In this document: piece after piece, positions 34,963-43,697 of the stretch
Position numbering within the stretch: position 1 is the first letter of the stretch
Layout: every line of letters starts with the position of its first letter
Source of the DNA: JANQEU01 sp965601455
Lineage (GTDB): Bacteria; Bacteroidota; Bacteroidia; Cytophagales; Cyclobacteriaceae
DNA length: 64,000 nucleotides
NCBI GenBank assembly: GCA_965601455.1
Contig: OZ271831.1
Coordinates: 3,720,001-3,784,000 of the forward strand
Direction of reading: 5' to 3'
The notes under the pieces: generated by a model
The model's input: the letters and a program-made list of their open reading frames with translations, nothing else
The model's database searches: none
What the model was told of the DNA's origin: nothing
Made by a program: the position numbers and the translations under genes

Positions 34963-37377
34963 TTATAGCTCTACTACACTACTTAGATGAATATTCCTTG
35001 AAGAAGTACCCAATTCTATTGTGTAACCTCCAGCTTCAAAGTTCCATGAATCCTGAGATTCATCCCAGAATGTCAAGTCCGTTTTAGGTACCATAAAAGT
35101 CAGGTTCTGCGAATCACCGGGTTCCAATTCCATGGTCTTTACAAAAGCTTTCAATTCTCGAACGGGTCGATCCACACTGCTGTCATCTTTTTTGACATAC
35201 AGTTGAACTACTTCCTTACCCGGAAAACTTCCTGTATTCTGAACTGAAACTGTTACTTGCATTGTATCATTTTCAGTATCTAATTCCATTGCTGAAAGCT
35301 CAAACCCGGTATAAGAAAGGCCATAACCAAACGGATAGGAAACCTCCAATTCCGCTTTATCAAAATGCCGGTATCCGACGTAAATACCTTCCTCATATAG
35401 TGTGTAGTCTTCATTTTTGATTTTCTCATCCTCTGGTTTTTCCTCGTAACCAGCAAACATCTTCCTTATGTCAATCGGTTTACCTTCCAATGGGAAATTC
35501 GCATTACTGGCGTGATCATTCAGATTAACCGGAAAGGTCATTGGAAGTTTCCCACTTGGGTTCACTTTTCCGTTGAGTATATCCGCCACAGAGTTGCCTC
35601 CTTCCTGGCCTCCTTGCCAAGCCAGAAGAATTGCATCGGGCTTTTCCTTCCAGGACGCGGTTTCAATAACTCCACCTACGTTCAATACCACCACCACCTT
35701 TTTATCCGCCTGCTGAAAAACACTACATGTTTTGCTGATTAGGTCCTGCTCTTCTGCCGTCAAAAGAAAGTCATTAAACTCTACCCTATCTCCTCCTTCG
35801 CCGCTGTTACGACCAATAGTGACGACGGCAATGTCTGCCGTGGAGACGATCTCTTGCATCAATTCATCTGAATACGGTATCTGAGGTGGAATGTAAGGAT
35901 TTATCATTGCCTGCAATCCTTCAGGTTTAACAAAAGACTCCAGGTTTGCCTCCCTGTAGGAATAAAAAGTATTCCTTGCAGGATTATTTATCTCATATCC
36001 AACATTGCTCATTCCCTGTTCAAGGGAAACCGTGTAAGCTTCGTTGACATCGCCAGAACCGGTTCCACCTGCAATAAAATCGTAAGAGATTGCTCCTATA
36101 AGCGCAACATTCATAGAGTTGTCAATTGGAAGTGCGGCACCTTCATTTTTGAGAAGGATCATACCTTCAGAAGCTGACTGTCTAGTGATGACAGCATGTG
36201 CCTCCAAATCCGGATTATTCCGAATTTCCGCATTCTTCATTTTTTTTGATTCAACAATAAGCTTTAGAATACGTCGAACGGAAGTATCTATTGATTCTTC
36301 ACTCAATTCCCCATTCTGATATGCCTTCGTCAATGCTTTCCACTGCCTGTTTGTACCCGGTTCTAACAAATCATTTCCTGCAGTAATCATTGCTGCTGCA
36401 TCATTACCACCAAACCAATCTGTCATGACTAAACCTTCAAATCCCCACTCATCTCTCATTATATCAGTAAGTAAATCTTTACTTTCTGCCACATATGTTC
36501 CATTTATAAGATTATATGAAGACATAATGGTCCATGGCTGTGATTGCTTAACTATGATCTCAAATCCCTTTAAATAGATTTCACGCATCGCTCTATCGGA
36601 AATTATTGCATCGTTGAAATTCCTATTGGTTTCCTGGTTATTGGCTACGAAATGCTTAACAGCGGTACCAATACCATTGGATTCAATACCGTTGATCATG
36701 GCGGCACCAATTACTCCTGTGAGCACCGGGTCTTCCGAATAGTATTCGAAGTTTCTACCACAAAGTGGATGTCGATGAATGTTGGCTCCCGGCCCCAATA
36801 TCACATCCAAACCATACTCACTGGCTTCCTTGCCCATAGCTGTCCCCACTTCATTCACCAGGTCGACGTTCCAGGTTGAAGCGAGTAAAGTTCCAATGGG
36901 AAATGCGGTACAGTAATACGTGCGGTCATCTCCCTCCCGTGTGGGAAGTATACGTAAACCCGCGGGACCATCAGAAAGATACACAGTAGGTATTCCCAGC
37001 CGTGGTGTGGGAACGATGGTACCCACTGCTCCCGGTATGCCTTCACCAGGTTCCAACTGACCCATACCCGAAGCCATACCGGAACCTTTAAGCAAGTGGA
37101 TTTTTTCTTCAATGGTCATCTGAAGTAAAATGTCTTCCACCCGTTCAGTGGTAGAACGGCGATCGTCCTCATATACATCTAATTGTCCATTTCCATTCCG
37201 ATCCAGAAAGGTGTACCCTCCAATAGTGAGCTCTTGAAAGTCCTTTTTTTCTGTATACTCCTCTTCAAAATCCAGGAAAGTGGAGTTCATCCACATCCAT
37301 CCACCTACTCCTGCAATTACTGCTAAGAGCAAAACTGATCCGAGAACAATAAGTACGATCCTTATCACCTTTTTCAT
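34963..37377 (-). CDS. Glycoside hydrolase family 3 (beta-glucosidase-type), membrane-anchored
   Basis: The 804-residue enzyme has an N-terminal membrane segment (about 5-28) and an acidic calcium-loop-like element DRNGNGQLDVYEDD (59-72). The GH3 barrel carries KHFVANNQ, YNLING and catalytic nucleophile Asp320 in LVMTDWFGG. The C-terminal sandwich contains GGEG-type loop NSGEGGDRVEF, and a fibronectin-III-like tail completes it. It cleaves beta-linked glucosides or xylosides from the non-reducing end. It is first in a three-gene operon whose promoter is overlapped by the two Nudix-regulator operators. Confidence 0.92.
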   Translation of the reverse strand: MKKVIRIVLIVLGSVLLLAVIAGVGGWMWMNSTFLDFEEEYTEKKDFQELTIGGYTFLDRNGNGQLDVYEDDRRSTTERVEDILLQMTIEEKIHLLKGSGMASGMGQLEPGEGIPGAVGTIVPTPRLGIPTVYLSDGPAGLRILPTREGDDRTYYCTAFPIGTLLASTWNVDLVNEVGTAMGKEASEYGLDVILGPGANIHRHPLCGRNFEYYSEDPVLTGVIGAAMINGIESNGIGTAVKHFVANNQETNRNFNDAIISDRAMREIYLKGFEIIVKQSQPWTIMSSYNLINGTYVAESKDLLTDIMRDEWGFEGLVMTDWFGGNDAAAMITAGNDLLEPGTNRQWKALTKAYQNGELSEESIDTSVRRILKLIVESKKMKNAEIRNNPDLEAHAVITRQSASEGMILLKNEGAALPIDNSMNVALIGAISYDFIAGGTGSGDVNEAYTVSLEQGMSNVGYEINNPARNTFYSYREANLESFVKPEGLQAMINPYIPPQIPYSDELMQEIVSTADIAVVTIGRNSGEGGDRVEFNDFLLTAEEQDLISKTCSVFQQADKKVVVVLNVGGVIETASWKEKPDAILLAWQGGQEGGNSVADILNGKVNPSGKLPMTFPVNLNDHASNANFPLEGKPIDIRKMFAGYEEKPEDEKIKNEDYTLYEEGIYVGYRHFDKAELEVSYPFGYGLSYTGFELSAMELDTENDTMQVTVSVQNTGSFPGKEVVQLYVKKDDSSVDRPVRELKAFVKTMELEPGDSQNLTFMVPKTDLTFWDESQDSWNFEAGGYTIELGTSSRNIHLSSVVEL

Positions 37378-37387
37378 AATCGTATAG

Positions 37388-37408
37388 TTTGTGTCATTTA
37401 GTCACAAA
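37388..37408. promoter_or_regulatory. Operator 1 of the NrtR-type regulator
   Basis: TTTGTG-N9-CACAAA, 21 bp. It covers the -7 box of the GH3 promoter. The same motif recurs at 37424-37444, 36 bases away. Confidence 0.7.
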
Positions 37409-37434
37409 TATATTAATTTATTATTTGTGTCCAA
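37405..37434 (-). promoter_or_regulatory. Promoter of the GH3 operon
   Basis: On the minus strand TTG (37434-37432, within TTTTG) is followed after 19 bases by TATATTTG (37412-37405), a full match to the Bacteroidota -33/-7 consensus. The expected start of transcription is about 20 bases before the GH3 ATG at 37377. Confidence 0.65.
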
Positions 37435-37444
37435 AAGTCACAAA
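37424..37444. promoter_or_regulatory. Operator 2 of the NrtR-type regulator
   Basis: Second TTTGTG-N9-CACAAA palindrome, 21 bp. It covers the -33 elements of both divergent promoters. Confidence 0.7.
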
Positions 37445-37455
37445 TATTATTTTTG
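37424..37455 (+). promoter_or_regulatory. Promoter of the Nudix regulator gene, probably leaderless
   Basis: TTTG (37424-37427) is followed after 20 bases by TATTTTTG (37448-37455), an exact TAnnTTTG box. Transcription would begin at or within a few bases of the ATG at 37460, so the transcript may have no leader. Confidence 0.55.
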
Positions 37456-37459
37456 CGCC

Positions 37460-38176
37460 ATGGATTTGAAAAAATTCCTTGAGCATGGGTCAGAACATTT
37501 CCTGCCTAACCTTTCAATCGATTTGACGATTATCGGATACAAGGACAATGAATTGAAATGCTTATTGTTACAGGTTGGAGATAAATGGATCTTACCTGGA
37601 GGTTACATAGAAAAGGAAGAGTCAGTAGACAACGCCACCTACCGAATCATGGAACAGAGAACCGGCTTGAAAGACCCCTACTTACGTTTCATGTCAGTCA
37701 TCGGAAATGGCGATCGCGGATTCAGTGAGGAATTGAAGGTTGCTTTTGCCAGCATTGGTCTATCATGGGATAAAGACTATTGGGTGAATAGTAGATTTGT
37801 GACTCTAACCTACTATTCATTGGTAGATATCAATAAGACCCATCCCATCGCTAGTGGATTTGATCAGGCCGTCGATTGGTTCAGTATTTCAGACTTACCG
37901 GAAATGTGGCTAGATCACAAGTCTATTGTTTTGAAGTCCAGGGAAAAACTGAAAAAGGATGTGAAGACTGAACTGGTGTCCCACAATCTGTTACCGGAAC
38001 CCTTTACGATGCCGCAACTGCATCAACTCCATCAAAATATACTTGAGGAAGAGGTTGATAGAAGTCGTTTCCAAAAGAAAATGCTGTCATCCGGATTATT
38101 TGAGCGATTGCCCAAGCTGCAGAAAGAAACGCCAGGACGGAATCCGTATTTGTATCGTATAAAGGAGACTAACTAA
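37460..38176 (+). CDS. NrtR-type transcriptional regulator with degenerate Nudix domain
   Basis: The ATG at 37460 gives 238 residues; an upstream ATG at 37391 would put the promoter inside the gene. Residues 15-150 are a Nudix fold with ILPGGYIEKEES. The catalytic pattern is lost: after Arg62 the expected Glu is Ile63 and the Glu pair is Gln66-Arg67, so hydrolysis is unlikely. The C-terminal half is the winged helix of the family (LHQLHQNILEEEVDRSRFQ, FLS-like helix, then LQKETPGRNPYLYRI). Such regulators in Bacteroidota bind sugars and control sugar operons. Two 21-bp palindromes in the shared upstream region are the likely targets. Confidence 0.85.
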   Translation: MDLKKFLEHGSEHFLPNLSIDLTIIGYKDNELKCLLLQVGDKWILPGGYIEKEESVDNATYRIMEQRTGLKDPYLRFMSVIGNGDRGFSEELKVAFASIGLSWDKDYWVNSRFVTLTYYSLVDINKTHPIASGFDQAVDWFSISDLPEMWLDHKSIVLKSREKLKKDVKTELVSHNLLPEPFTMPQLHQLHQNILEEEVDRSRFQKKMLSSGLFERLPKLQKETPGRNPYLYRIKETN

Positions 38177-38187
38177 AGAGTATTTCT

Positions 38188-39249
38188 TTAACTGGGAGAA
38201 ATAGATACAATAAACTTTGCTCCCTCACCTGGTTTCCCTTCAGCTTTTATGCTCCAACCATGAAAGTCCACTACGCGTTTCACAGTTCCCAATCCAATTC
38301 CGAAACCTTCGTATTTATTATCCAGACGTTTTAAAGGCTTGAATATCTCTACAGCCTGTTCGTCATCAAAACCAATTCCATTATCCTCGACTATGATGCT
38401 ACCATTTTCGGATAGTATATCAACCACCGGTCGATTACCCTCTTTCTGGAACTTCAGCGCATTCCCAATAAGATTATAAAATAATTGGTACACCTTAACG
38501 GGTACGGCCTGATCGATTACCGGGAGAGTCCCGATATTAACTTTAGCACTCTTTTCCCTGATGGTCTTACTATGTGCTTCCATAGCCTCATTGATCACAG
38601 AGTTTAGGTCGACCTCTTCAGAAAGTGCCTCTTTCCTCTCTGAAGCTGCATACTCAAGCATTGAATTAATCAAATTGACAGAGGATTTACTGTATTTTAC
38701 AATCTCCTGAATAGTCTCTTTTTGCTCCTCAACAGAATCATATTCCAGGTTACTTTGAAGCATTTCGGCATTCATGAAAACCAGTCCAATAGGACCTTTT
38801 AAATCGTGAGATACCATATGGTCATAGGCCAGTAACTCCTCGTTTTTCTTCTTAATTTCTTTTATGTAATTAGATAAATTCAGGCAAGAATGAACACGGG
38901 CTAGAAGTTCTTGCCTATCTATTGGCTTACGAATGTAATCCGCTGCTCCGGCATCCAGAGCTTTACCAAGATCCTCTCCTGATGATCTGCCGGTAGCCAT
39001 CACTACCGGTATGTCAGCAGTTGCTTGATTTCTTTTCAGCTCCACCAAAGCTTCATACCCGTTCATTTCTGGCATTTCCCAATCCATGATGATTAGATCA
39101 GGCCTCCTTTTCTCTGCCACAATACAGGCAATTTTTCCATTTAGAGCCTGAAGAAACTTGAACGGTTTTCCCGACTCTCGTAAGTACTCCATAATGGTGT
39201 CCGAATTATCGGGTTGATCGTCTACGATCAGTATGAGCGCTGGTTGCAT
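38188..39249 (-). CDS. Response regulator - histidine kinase hybrid (soluble)
   Basis: The 353-residue protein has a receiver domain (1-122) with acceptor Asp56 (IIMDWEMP) and Lys108 (YIRKPI). A HisKA domain follows with His148 in MVSHDLKGPIG, then HATPase with NLIGNALKF, VEDNGIGF and GFGIGLGTVKR. There is no membrane segment. It starts 4 bases after the stop of the 7TM kinase gene. It probably receives phosphate from that kinase and then runs its own kinase activity. Confidence 0.9.
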   Translation of the reverse strand: MQPALILIVDDQPDNSDTIMEYLRESGKPFKFLQALNGKIACIVAEKRRPDLIIMDWEMPEMNGYEALVELKRNQATADIPVVMATGRSSGEDLGKALDAGAADYIRKPIDRQELLARVHSCLNLSNYIKEIKKKNEELLAYDHMVSHDLKGPIGLVFMNAEMLQSNLEYDSVEEQKETIQEIVKYSKSSVNLINSMLEYAASERKEALSEEVDLNSVINEAMEAHSKTIREKSAKVNIGTLPVIDQAVPVKVYQLFYNLIGNALKFQKEGNRPVVDILSENGSIIVEDNGIGFDDEQAVEIFKPLKRLDNKYEGFGIGLGTVKRVVDFHGWSIKAEGKPGEGAKFIVSISPS

Positions 39250-39253
39250 CTAA

Positions 39254-42028
39254 TTAGCTGGTTAGGGTTTTAAATAGTTGTTCATTGCCATTCTGGATCG
39301 CCTTGTACATGGCCTGTTTCCAGGTTAATAAATCTTCGTAGTCCGTTTCAATTTTTTCAAGCACATCGACCACATCGCTGTAGTCGTATACTTCCCACTG
39401 CCGTAGTTCCTGCAGGTACGGTTGTAGGAATACCCGGTCCTCCTCACTAAGGTGAAACCGCGTTTCCGGTTGAAATGATACCACTTCCGCAGGTTCCTTC
39501 GACACCATCTCCTCCAAAACAGGAATTTTGATGCAAAACCTGGATCCTGAACCCTCTTTCGAGGTAACCGAAATCGTACCGGAATGTGCTTCGACCACCA
39601 TCCTGCAGAATGTTAATCCGAGTCCTGTCGAACGAGCGGTACCCTCCTTCCTTGCTTCTACCTGTGCATACTTATCAAAGATCTTATCAAGCATTTCGTT
39701 AGGTATGCCAGGGCCCTGATCTTTGATACAGACTTTCACATTGTCATTTTCCTGGCTAATTGACAGCAGAATGGATCCATTGTGAGGAGAATACTTAATC
39801 GCGTTAGAAAGAATATTCACAATAACCCGAACGAAGAGATCGTGATCCACCCTGACCTGAAACCTAATATCTTGTTGTAGTTCAAGACTTATCGACTTCT
39901 GTTCCATCATATACGTCAACTGGTCAACGGCATCTTTCACCAAAGAACTCATCGAATAGTTCGCCAGGGATAGTTTAGGGCTTGTTTCTTCAAACTTCTG
40001 AACATCCAGAATATTCATAACCATATTCAACATGAACTGTCCCGCCTGGCGAATACTATTCATTCTCCTTTCAGTGGGTTTGCCTTCTGAAAAATTGATA
40101 ACTGTGTTCAATGAGTTTTTAAAGTCATGAACGATCATTCCGGTCATGGATTCCTTATATTCATCGAGCTCTTTTAATTGTGCAAAGGATTGATCCAGCG
40201 TATCGAAAGTTTTCGCATTTTCAATTGCAATCGAAATGAAAACAGCAAGGTTTTGCAACAGCGAAACATGGTAATCGGTAAAGGCATTCTTTTCAAAAGA
40301 GGATACACTAATGACTCCAATTGTTTCTGATTGATGATTAAGTGGCACATGAATTACGGATTCAGGTGACTGCCCTATTGCGTTTGGATAACTTAGAAAT
40401 TGTTCCACCAAATCATTTGATAGAAGCGCTTTATTATCAAGAAATGACTTAACAGCTAGTGCATTGAAATCATGATCTACATTGAAGCAATATGAGGGCA
40501 TTCTGGCTCCATTTACCTGTGGGCCTATAAACTCCAATCTTCTCTTTTCAGCATTGAATATTCCGAATGCAAACGAATCAGCAGGCATCAATTCATTGAG
40601 CCTTGAGTAGACTTCTTCAACTATTGTCTCTGTAGAAAGTGTGGAAATGACTTTCGCTCCAATTTGGCTGAGTGAGGTTAAATCACGATTATGCGCTTTG
40701 AAGAATTGATATTGCTTGGATATCTCCTCGTTGGCTGATTGCAGTTCTCTCGTCTTTTGATTGACCAACTCCTGGATATTGGTAAAGGCCCGGGCATATC
40801 GCCTGGGCAAGACAAAGGATTGAGAAAGAACAAAGATTAATAAGCCGGCGGGTGCATATGCACCTGTCTGCAGTAGTCCTTTGAAAAATAGAAAATCATT
40901 TATGGCCATGAAGGGGCATACTGCAAATCCTATCAGGAATACTAATGCTCCTTCTCTTTTTCTTATTGATGCCAGAACCAGAATAAAAAAGCCATAACAT
41001 ACCAGAAAAACCGTCGAGATCTGAATTGTCAAGAGGAATCGATGGAAAACATATGATGAAGTAAGAAGAACAACAACGGCGTAAATCAGATGCATGCCGA
41101 AAACGAATCTTAGTATTCTTTTTTCAATCTCAATTGGGTAGACTGATTGAAAAAATTTCAATAAGCTGGGCCCAATCAATGCCAACGCAATCAATTCAAC
41201 TTTCTCTTTAAAAAACCAAGAATCTGAAAAGTATCCATAGACCTGACCCCTCTGAAATATCATCCAGATGGCCATATTGACACATAGCACTCCAAAATAA
41301 AGAGCAGATGGGTCCTTTCTATTCAGAAAATAAAATCCTAAATGATAAATCCCTGAAAACAGGAGTGCCCCTAGAAGAATAACCCTTAGAATTAAGTGCT
41401 TCGCCTGGTCCGACTTTACAGCATTTTGTGAGCCTACGATAATTGACTCTTTTGCTCCCCCTCCGATGATATAATTATGAAAATTTGCTATCTGTAAGGT
41501 GAGATAAAAGTCATTCTCTGGAATAACAACAGAAACAGTCTCAGGTTTTTCTCCAGGCACTGAGGAAGTTTTATCCGTCCCAGGAATACCATTATTTGCA
41601 ATCAACTTATTGTCCAGAAATAATCTATATGAGCTAAAAGCAGTTGGTATGTAGAGAGCTAGAACTTCATTCGCATGATGATGGCTAATTCTTAGTCGGT
41701 AAGTTGCATAACCTATTCGAGGTAGCCCTCCTTCCTTCGATCGAAATCTCTGCCATGTACCGGGAAATTTAATTGTACCGTCTGGCAGTATTTTTCCCCG
41801 TGAAAATTCTTCCGGAGATCGTAACTGTTTCCAGTAGAAATCCCATTCACCCTTTAGCTCAATCAAACTACCATCCTCGAAATTAACTTCAGATAGATCA
41901 ATAACACCATTTTCGGCTACCGGTTCGTGAGTATTTCCGTAACCATCTGTCGCCAACTGAGAGAATAACTCTGCACTGAGACAGAGACCAATTAAGAAAA
42001 ACAAATAGCGTAAGGTTGGTTGTTTCAT
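39254..42028 (-). CDS. 7TMR-DISM histidine kinase with GAF domain
   Basis: The 924-residue protein has a signal peptide (1-24) and a periplasmic jelly-roll domain (about 40-200, with GEWDFYWKQL and FPGTWQRF). A seven-helix 7TMR-DISM block spans 212-405, with a coiled coil to 445 and a GAF domain at about 455-605. HisKA follows with His634 in MIVHDFKNSLN, then HATPase with NILSNAIKYSPH, IKDQGPGIP and GLGLTFC. About 85 extra residues at the end (EEDRVFLQPYLQEL onward) form a helical tail known from other hybrid kinases. The jelly roll may bind a carbohydrate-like ligand. It is first of a two-gene unit. Confidence 0.9.
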   Translation of the reverse strand: MKQPTLRYLFFLIGLCLSAELFSQLATDGYGNTHEPVAENGVIDLSEVNFEDGSLIELKGEWDFYWKQLRSPEEFSRGKILPDGTIKFPGTWQRFRSKEGGLPRIGYATYRLRISHHHANEVLALYIPTAFSSYRLFLDNKLIANNGIPGTDKTSSVPGEKPETVSVVIPENDFYLTLQIANFHNYIIGGGAKESIIVGSQNAVKSDQAKHLILRVILLGALLFSGIYHLGFYFLNRKDPSALYFGVLCVNMAIWMIFQRGQVYGYFSDSWFFKEKVELIALALIGPSLLKFFQSVYPIEIEKRILRFVFGMHLIYAVVVLLTSSYVFHRFLLTIQISTVFLVCYGFFILVLASIRKREGALVFLIGFAVCPFMAINDFLFFKGLLQTGAYAPAGLLIFVLSQSFVLPRRYARAFTNIQELVNQKTRELQSANEEISKQYQFFKAHNRDLTSLSQIGAKVISTLSTETIVEEVYSRLNELMPADSFAFGIFNAEKRRLEFIGPQVNGARMPSYCFNVDHDFNALAVKSFLDNKALLSNDLVEQFLSYPNAIGQSPESVIHVPLNHQSETIGVISVSSFEKNAFTDYHVSLLQNLAVFISIAIENAKTFDTLDQSFAQLKELDEYKESMTGMIVHDFKNSLNTVINFSEGKPTERRMNSIRQAGQFMLNMVMNILDVQKFEETSPKLSLANYSMSSLVKDAVDQLTYMMEQKSISLELQQDIRFQVRVDHDLFVRVIVNILSNAIKYSPHNGSILLSISQENDNVKVCIKDQGPGIPNEMLDKIFDKYAQVEARKEGTARSTGLGLTFCRMVVEAHSGTISVTSKEGSGSRFCIKIPVLEEMVSKEPAEVVSFQPETRFHLSEEDRVFLQPYLQELRQWEVYDYSDVVDVLEKIETDYEDLLTWKQAMYKAIQNGNEQLFKTLTS

Positions 42029-42251
42029 GGTTCTTTAGCTGGTGTTTGTTCTACACTAAAATTAGGAATTCCCCTCTGCGATCCCGTTCTCTTCAAGTCA
42101 GTCAGGAATTTCCGCGGATCAACCAGCATAAAACCCGTGTGCAACCGGTTTTCGGGAAAAAATTTCTTAAATCAGCGAAATATTACCCTATTCCAGGTCA
42201 ATGAATAGCAGGGTGACATTCATTACCTTTAACCAAACTCAAAATAAAATC

Positions 42252-43148
42252 ATGATTAAAAATCTTACGCTAGGCCTCCTGGCAGGCCTGTTTTGCTATG
42301 AAGCAACTGCCCAGGAATCTCTATCTTTTTTACCACAACCCGACAGTAACCCTAAGTTGTTTGCTCCGGGTAAGGTGTCACTCGATCAACGTTTCGAATT
42401 TGGTTGCACCTTATCGAAGGATGGGAAGGATTTCTATTTTGGAGAGGATCCAAATTACGATACGCAAGCAATGGGTGTACATAGAATCTGGAAAATGAGC
42501 TTTGAAGATGGGGAATGGGGTGACCCGCAAATTACACTTTCCGATCCTCAATTCACCAGTAATGATCCGATGCTAAGCCCTGATCAATCCCGGCTGTATT
42601 TTATTTCAAACAGACCTTTGCAAGGATCGGAAGAAAAAGATATTGATATCTGGTATGTGGAAAAAAGAGACCAAGGATGGTCTAAACCATTCAACGTAGG
42701 TGCTCCAATAAATTCGAGTGTAAACGAGTACTTCATCTCGTTTTCCACTGATGGCAGTATGTACTTTTCATCCAATGTGAATGCCACTGAAAATTCCAGA
42801 AACTTTGATATCTACCGATCACAATGGAATGGTTCAACATTTGAAACCCCGGTAGCTTTACCGGAGACGATAAATACCGAATATTACGAGGCGGATGTAT
42901 TTGTTTCTCCAGATGAAAACTACCTTGTTTTCGCTTCGGCAAGAAGAGGTGGAAACGGCCAAGGTGATCTTTACATCAGTTTCAATTCGGAGGGACAATG
43001 GAGTCAGGCAAAAAATATGGGAGACCCTATCAATGACCCGGGTCACCAGTTTTGTCCGTTTGTCAGTCCGGATGGAAAATTCTTTTTCTATACTTCCAAC
43101 AAGGATATCTACTGGGTAAGTACGGCGATTTTTGACAACTATCGTTAA
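42252..43148 (+). CDS. Exported PD40/TolB-like propeller protein
   Basis: The ATG at 42252 opens a signal peptide (MIKNLTLGLLAGLFCYEATA); the ATG at 42201 would put 17 polar residues before it. The mature part of about 280 residues has PD40 blades: CTLSKDGKDFYFGED, LSPDQSRLYFISNRP, FSTDGSMYFSSNV, VSPDENYLVFASARR and VSPDGKFFFYTSN. These proteins are exported, and the role is usually binding rather than catalysis. It is a single gene. No terminator with a plus-strand T run follows. Confidence 0.75.
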   Translation: MIKNLTLGLLAGLFCYEATAQESLSFLPQPDSNPKLFAPGKVSLDQRFEFGCTLSKDGKDFYFGEDPNYDTQAMGVHRIWKMSFEDGEWGDPQITLSDPQFTSNDPMLSPDQSRLYFISNRPLQGSEEKDIDIWYVEKRDQGWSKPFNVGAPINSSVNEYFISFSTDGSMYFSSNVNATENSRNFDIYRSQWNGSTFETPVALPETINTEYYEADVFVSPDENYLVFASARRGGNGQGDLYISFNSEGQWSQAKNMGDPINDPGHQFCPFVSPDGKFFFYTSNKDIYWVSTAIFDNYR

Positions 43149-43207
43149 TTAGCAATATCGTGTTGGCAGGAGTGCAATAAGCATCTTATTGCAGTCTGAA
43201 AACAAAA

Positions 43208-43229
43208 AACCCCGACCATAGTCGGGGTT
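43208..43229 (-). terminator. Rho-independent terminator of the cold-shock operon
   Basis: AACCCCGAC and GTCGGGGTT form a perfect 9-bp stem with a 4-base loop. On the minus strand it runs into TTTTTTG. It lies 36 bases past the CspA-like stop. Confidence 0.85.
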
Positions 43230-43264
43230 GATTCTTATTAAACAGTAAATAAGATTTTTGTCAA

Positions 43265-43465
43265 TTAGACCTTTTGGACATTAACCGCATATTGTCCTCT
43301 GTCTCCTTCCTCGACGGAGAACTCCACGTGATCGTCTTCCTGAACGTATTCTTTCGTTCCGGTCTTATGAAAAAAGATGTCCTTTCCAGATCCTTCTGGT
43401 TTGATAAATCCAAAACCCTTCTCATCGTTGAAGAATTTTACTGTTCCAGTTTGCATTGTACTCAT
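43265..43465 (-). CDS. Cold shock protein (CspA family)
   Basis: The 66-residue OB-fold protein has RNP1 KGFGFI (16-21) and RNP2 DIFFH (29-33), with the usual MQTGTVKFFND start of the first strand. The frame extends upstream to 43552, but that part overlaps the upstream small gene; ATG 43465 lies 7 bases after that gene's stop, and ATG 43456 is also possible. It binds single-stranded RNA and acts as an RNA chaperone. It is last in the helicase operon. Confidence 0.93.
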   Translation of the reverse strand: MSTMQTGTVKFFNDEKGFGFIKPEGSGKDIFFHKTGTKEYVQEDDHVEFSVEEGDRGQYAVNVQKV

Positions 43466-43472
43466 TTGATTA

Positions 43473-43688
43473 TTAGTTATTGTCTTTGTTTTTCTTCTCT
43501 TTTTCGTCCTTTGGAGGTGGTTCGTCAAGGATATTTCCAAACTCATCCACATACGCCATCATGTCTTCCAGGTTACCCTTGGTTTCCTGATCTTTCTTTT
43601 GAATTTTCTTCTGCAGTTTTTCCGCCTGTTTTTTCTGACGTTTCACTGCTTTTTGCTGCTTGATAAAACTATTCTGTGATCTTGCCAT
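43473..43688 (-). CDS. Small highly charged protein of the cold-shock operon
   Basis: The 71-residue protein is strongly basic in its first 35 residues (KQQKAVKRQKKQAEKLQKK, a likely helix). It has a short conserved-looking core (LEDMMAYVDEFGNILDEPP) and a charged tail (KDEKEKKNKDNN). It lies 9 bases after the helicase gene and 7 bases before the CspA gene. RNA or ribosome binding is plausible from the charge and neighbours. I cannot name a family. Confidence 0.7.
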   Translation of the reverse strand: MARSQNSFIKQQKAVKRQKKQAEKLQKKIQKKDQETKGNLEDMMAYVDEFGNILDEPPPKDEKEKKNKDNN

Positions 43689-43697
43689 ATATTCTTT

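Noticed and set aside
37391..37459. Upstream ATG for the Nudix regulator
   Set aside because: It would place the operators and the TAnnTTTG box inside the coding sequence; the protein family begins at the ATG at 37460.
43466..43552. Longer N-terminus for the cold shock protein
   Set aside because: It would overlap the 71-residue gene, and the added residues are unlike any cold shock protein; the start at 43465 is normal.
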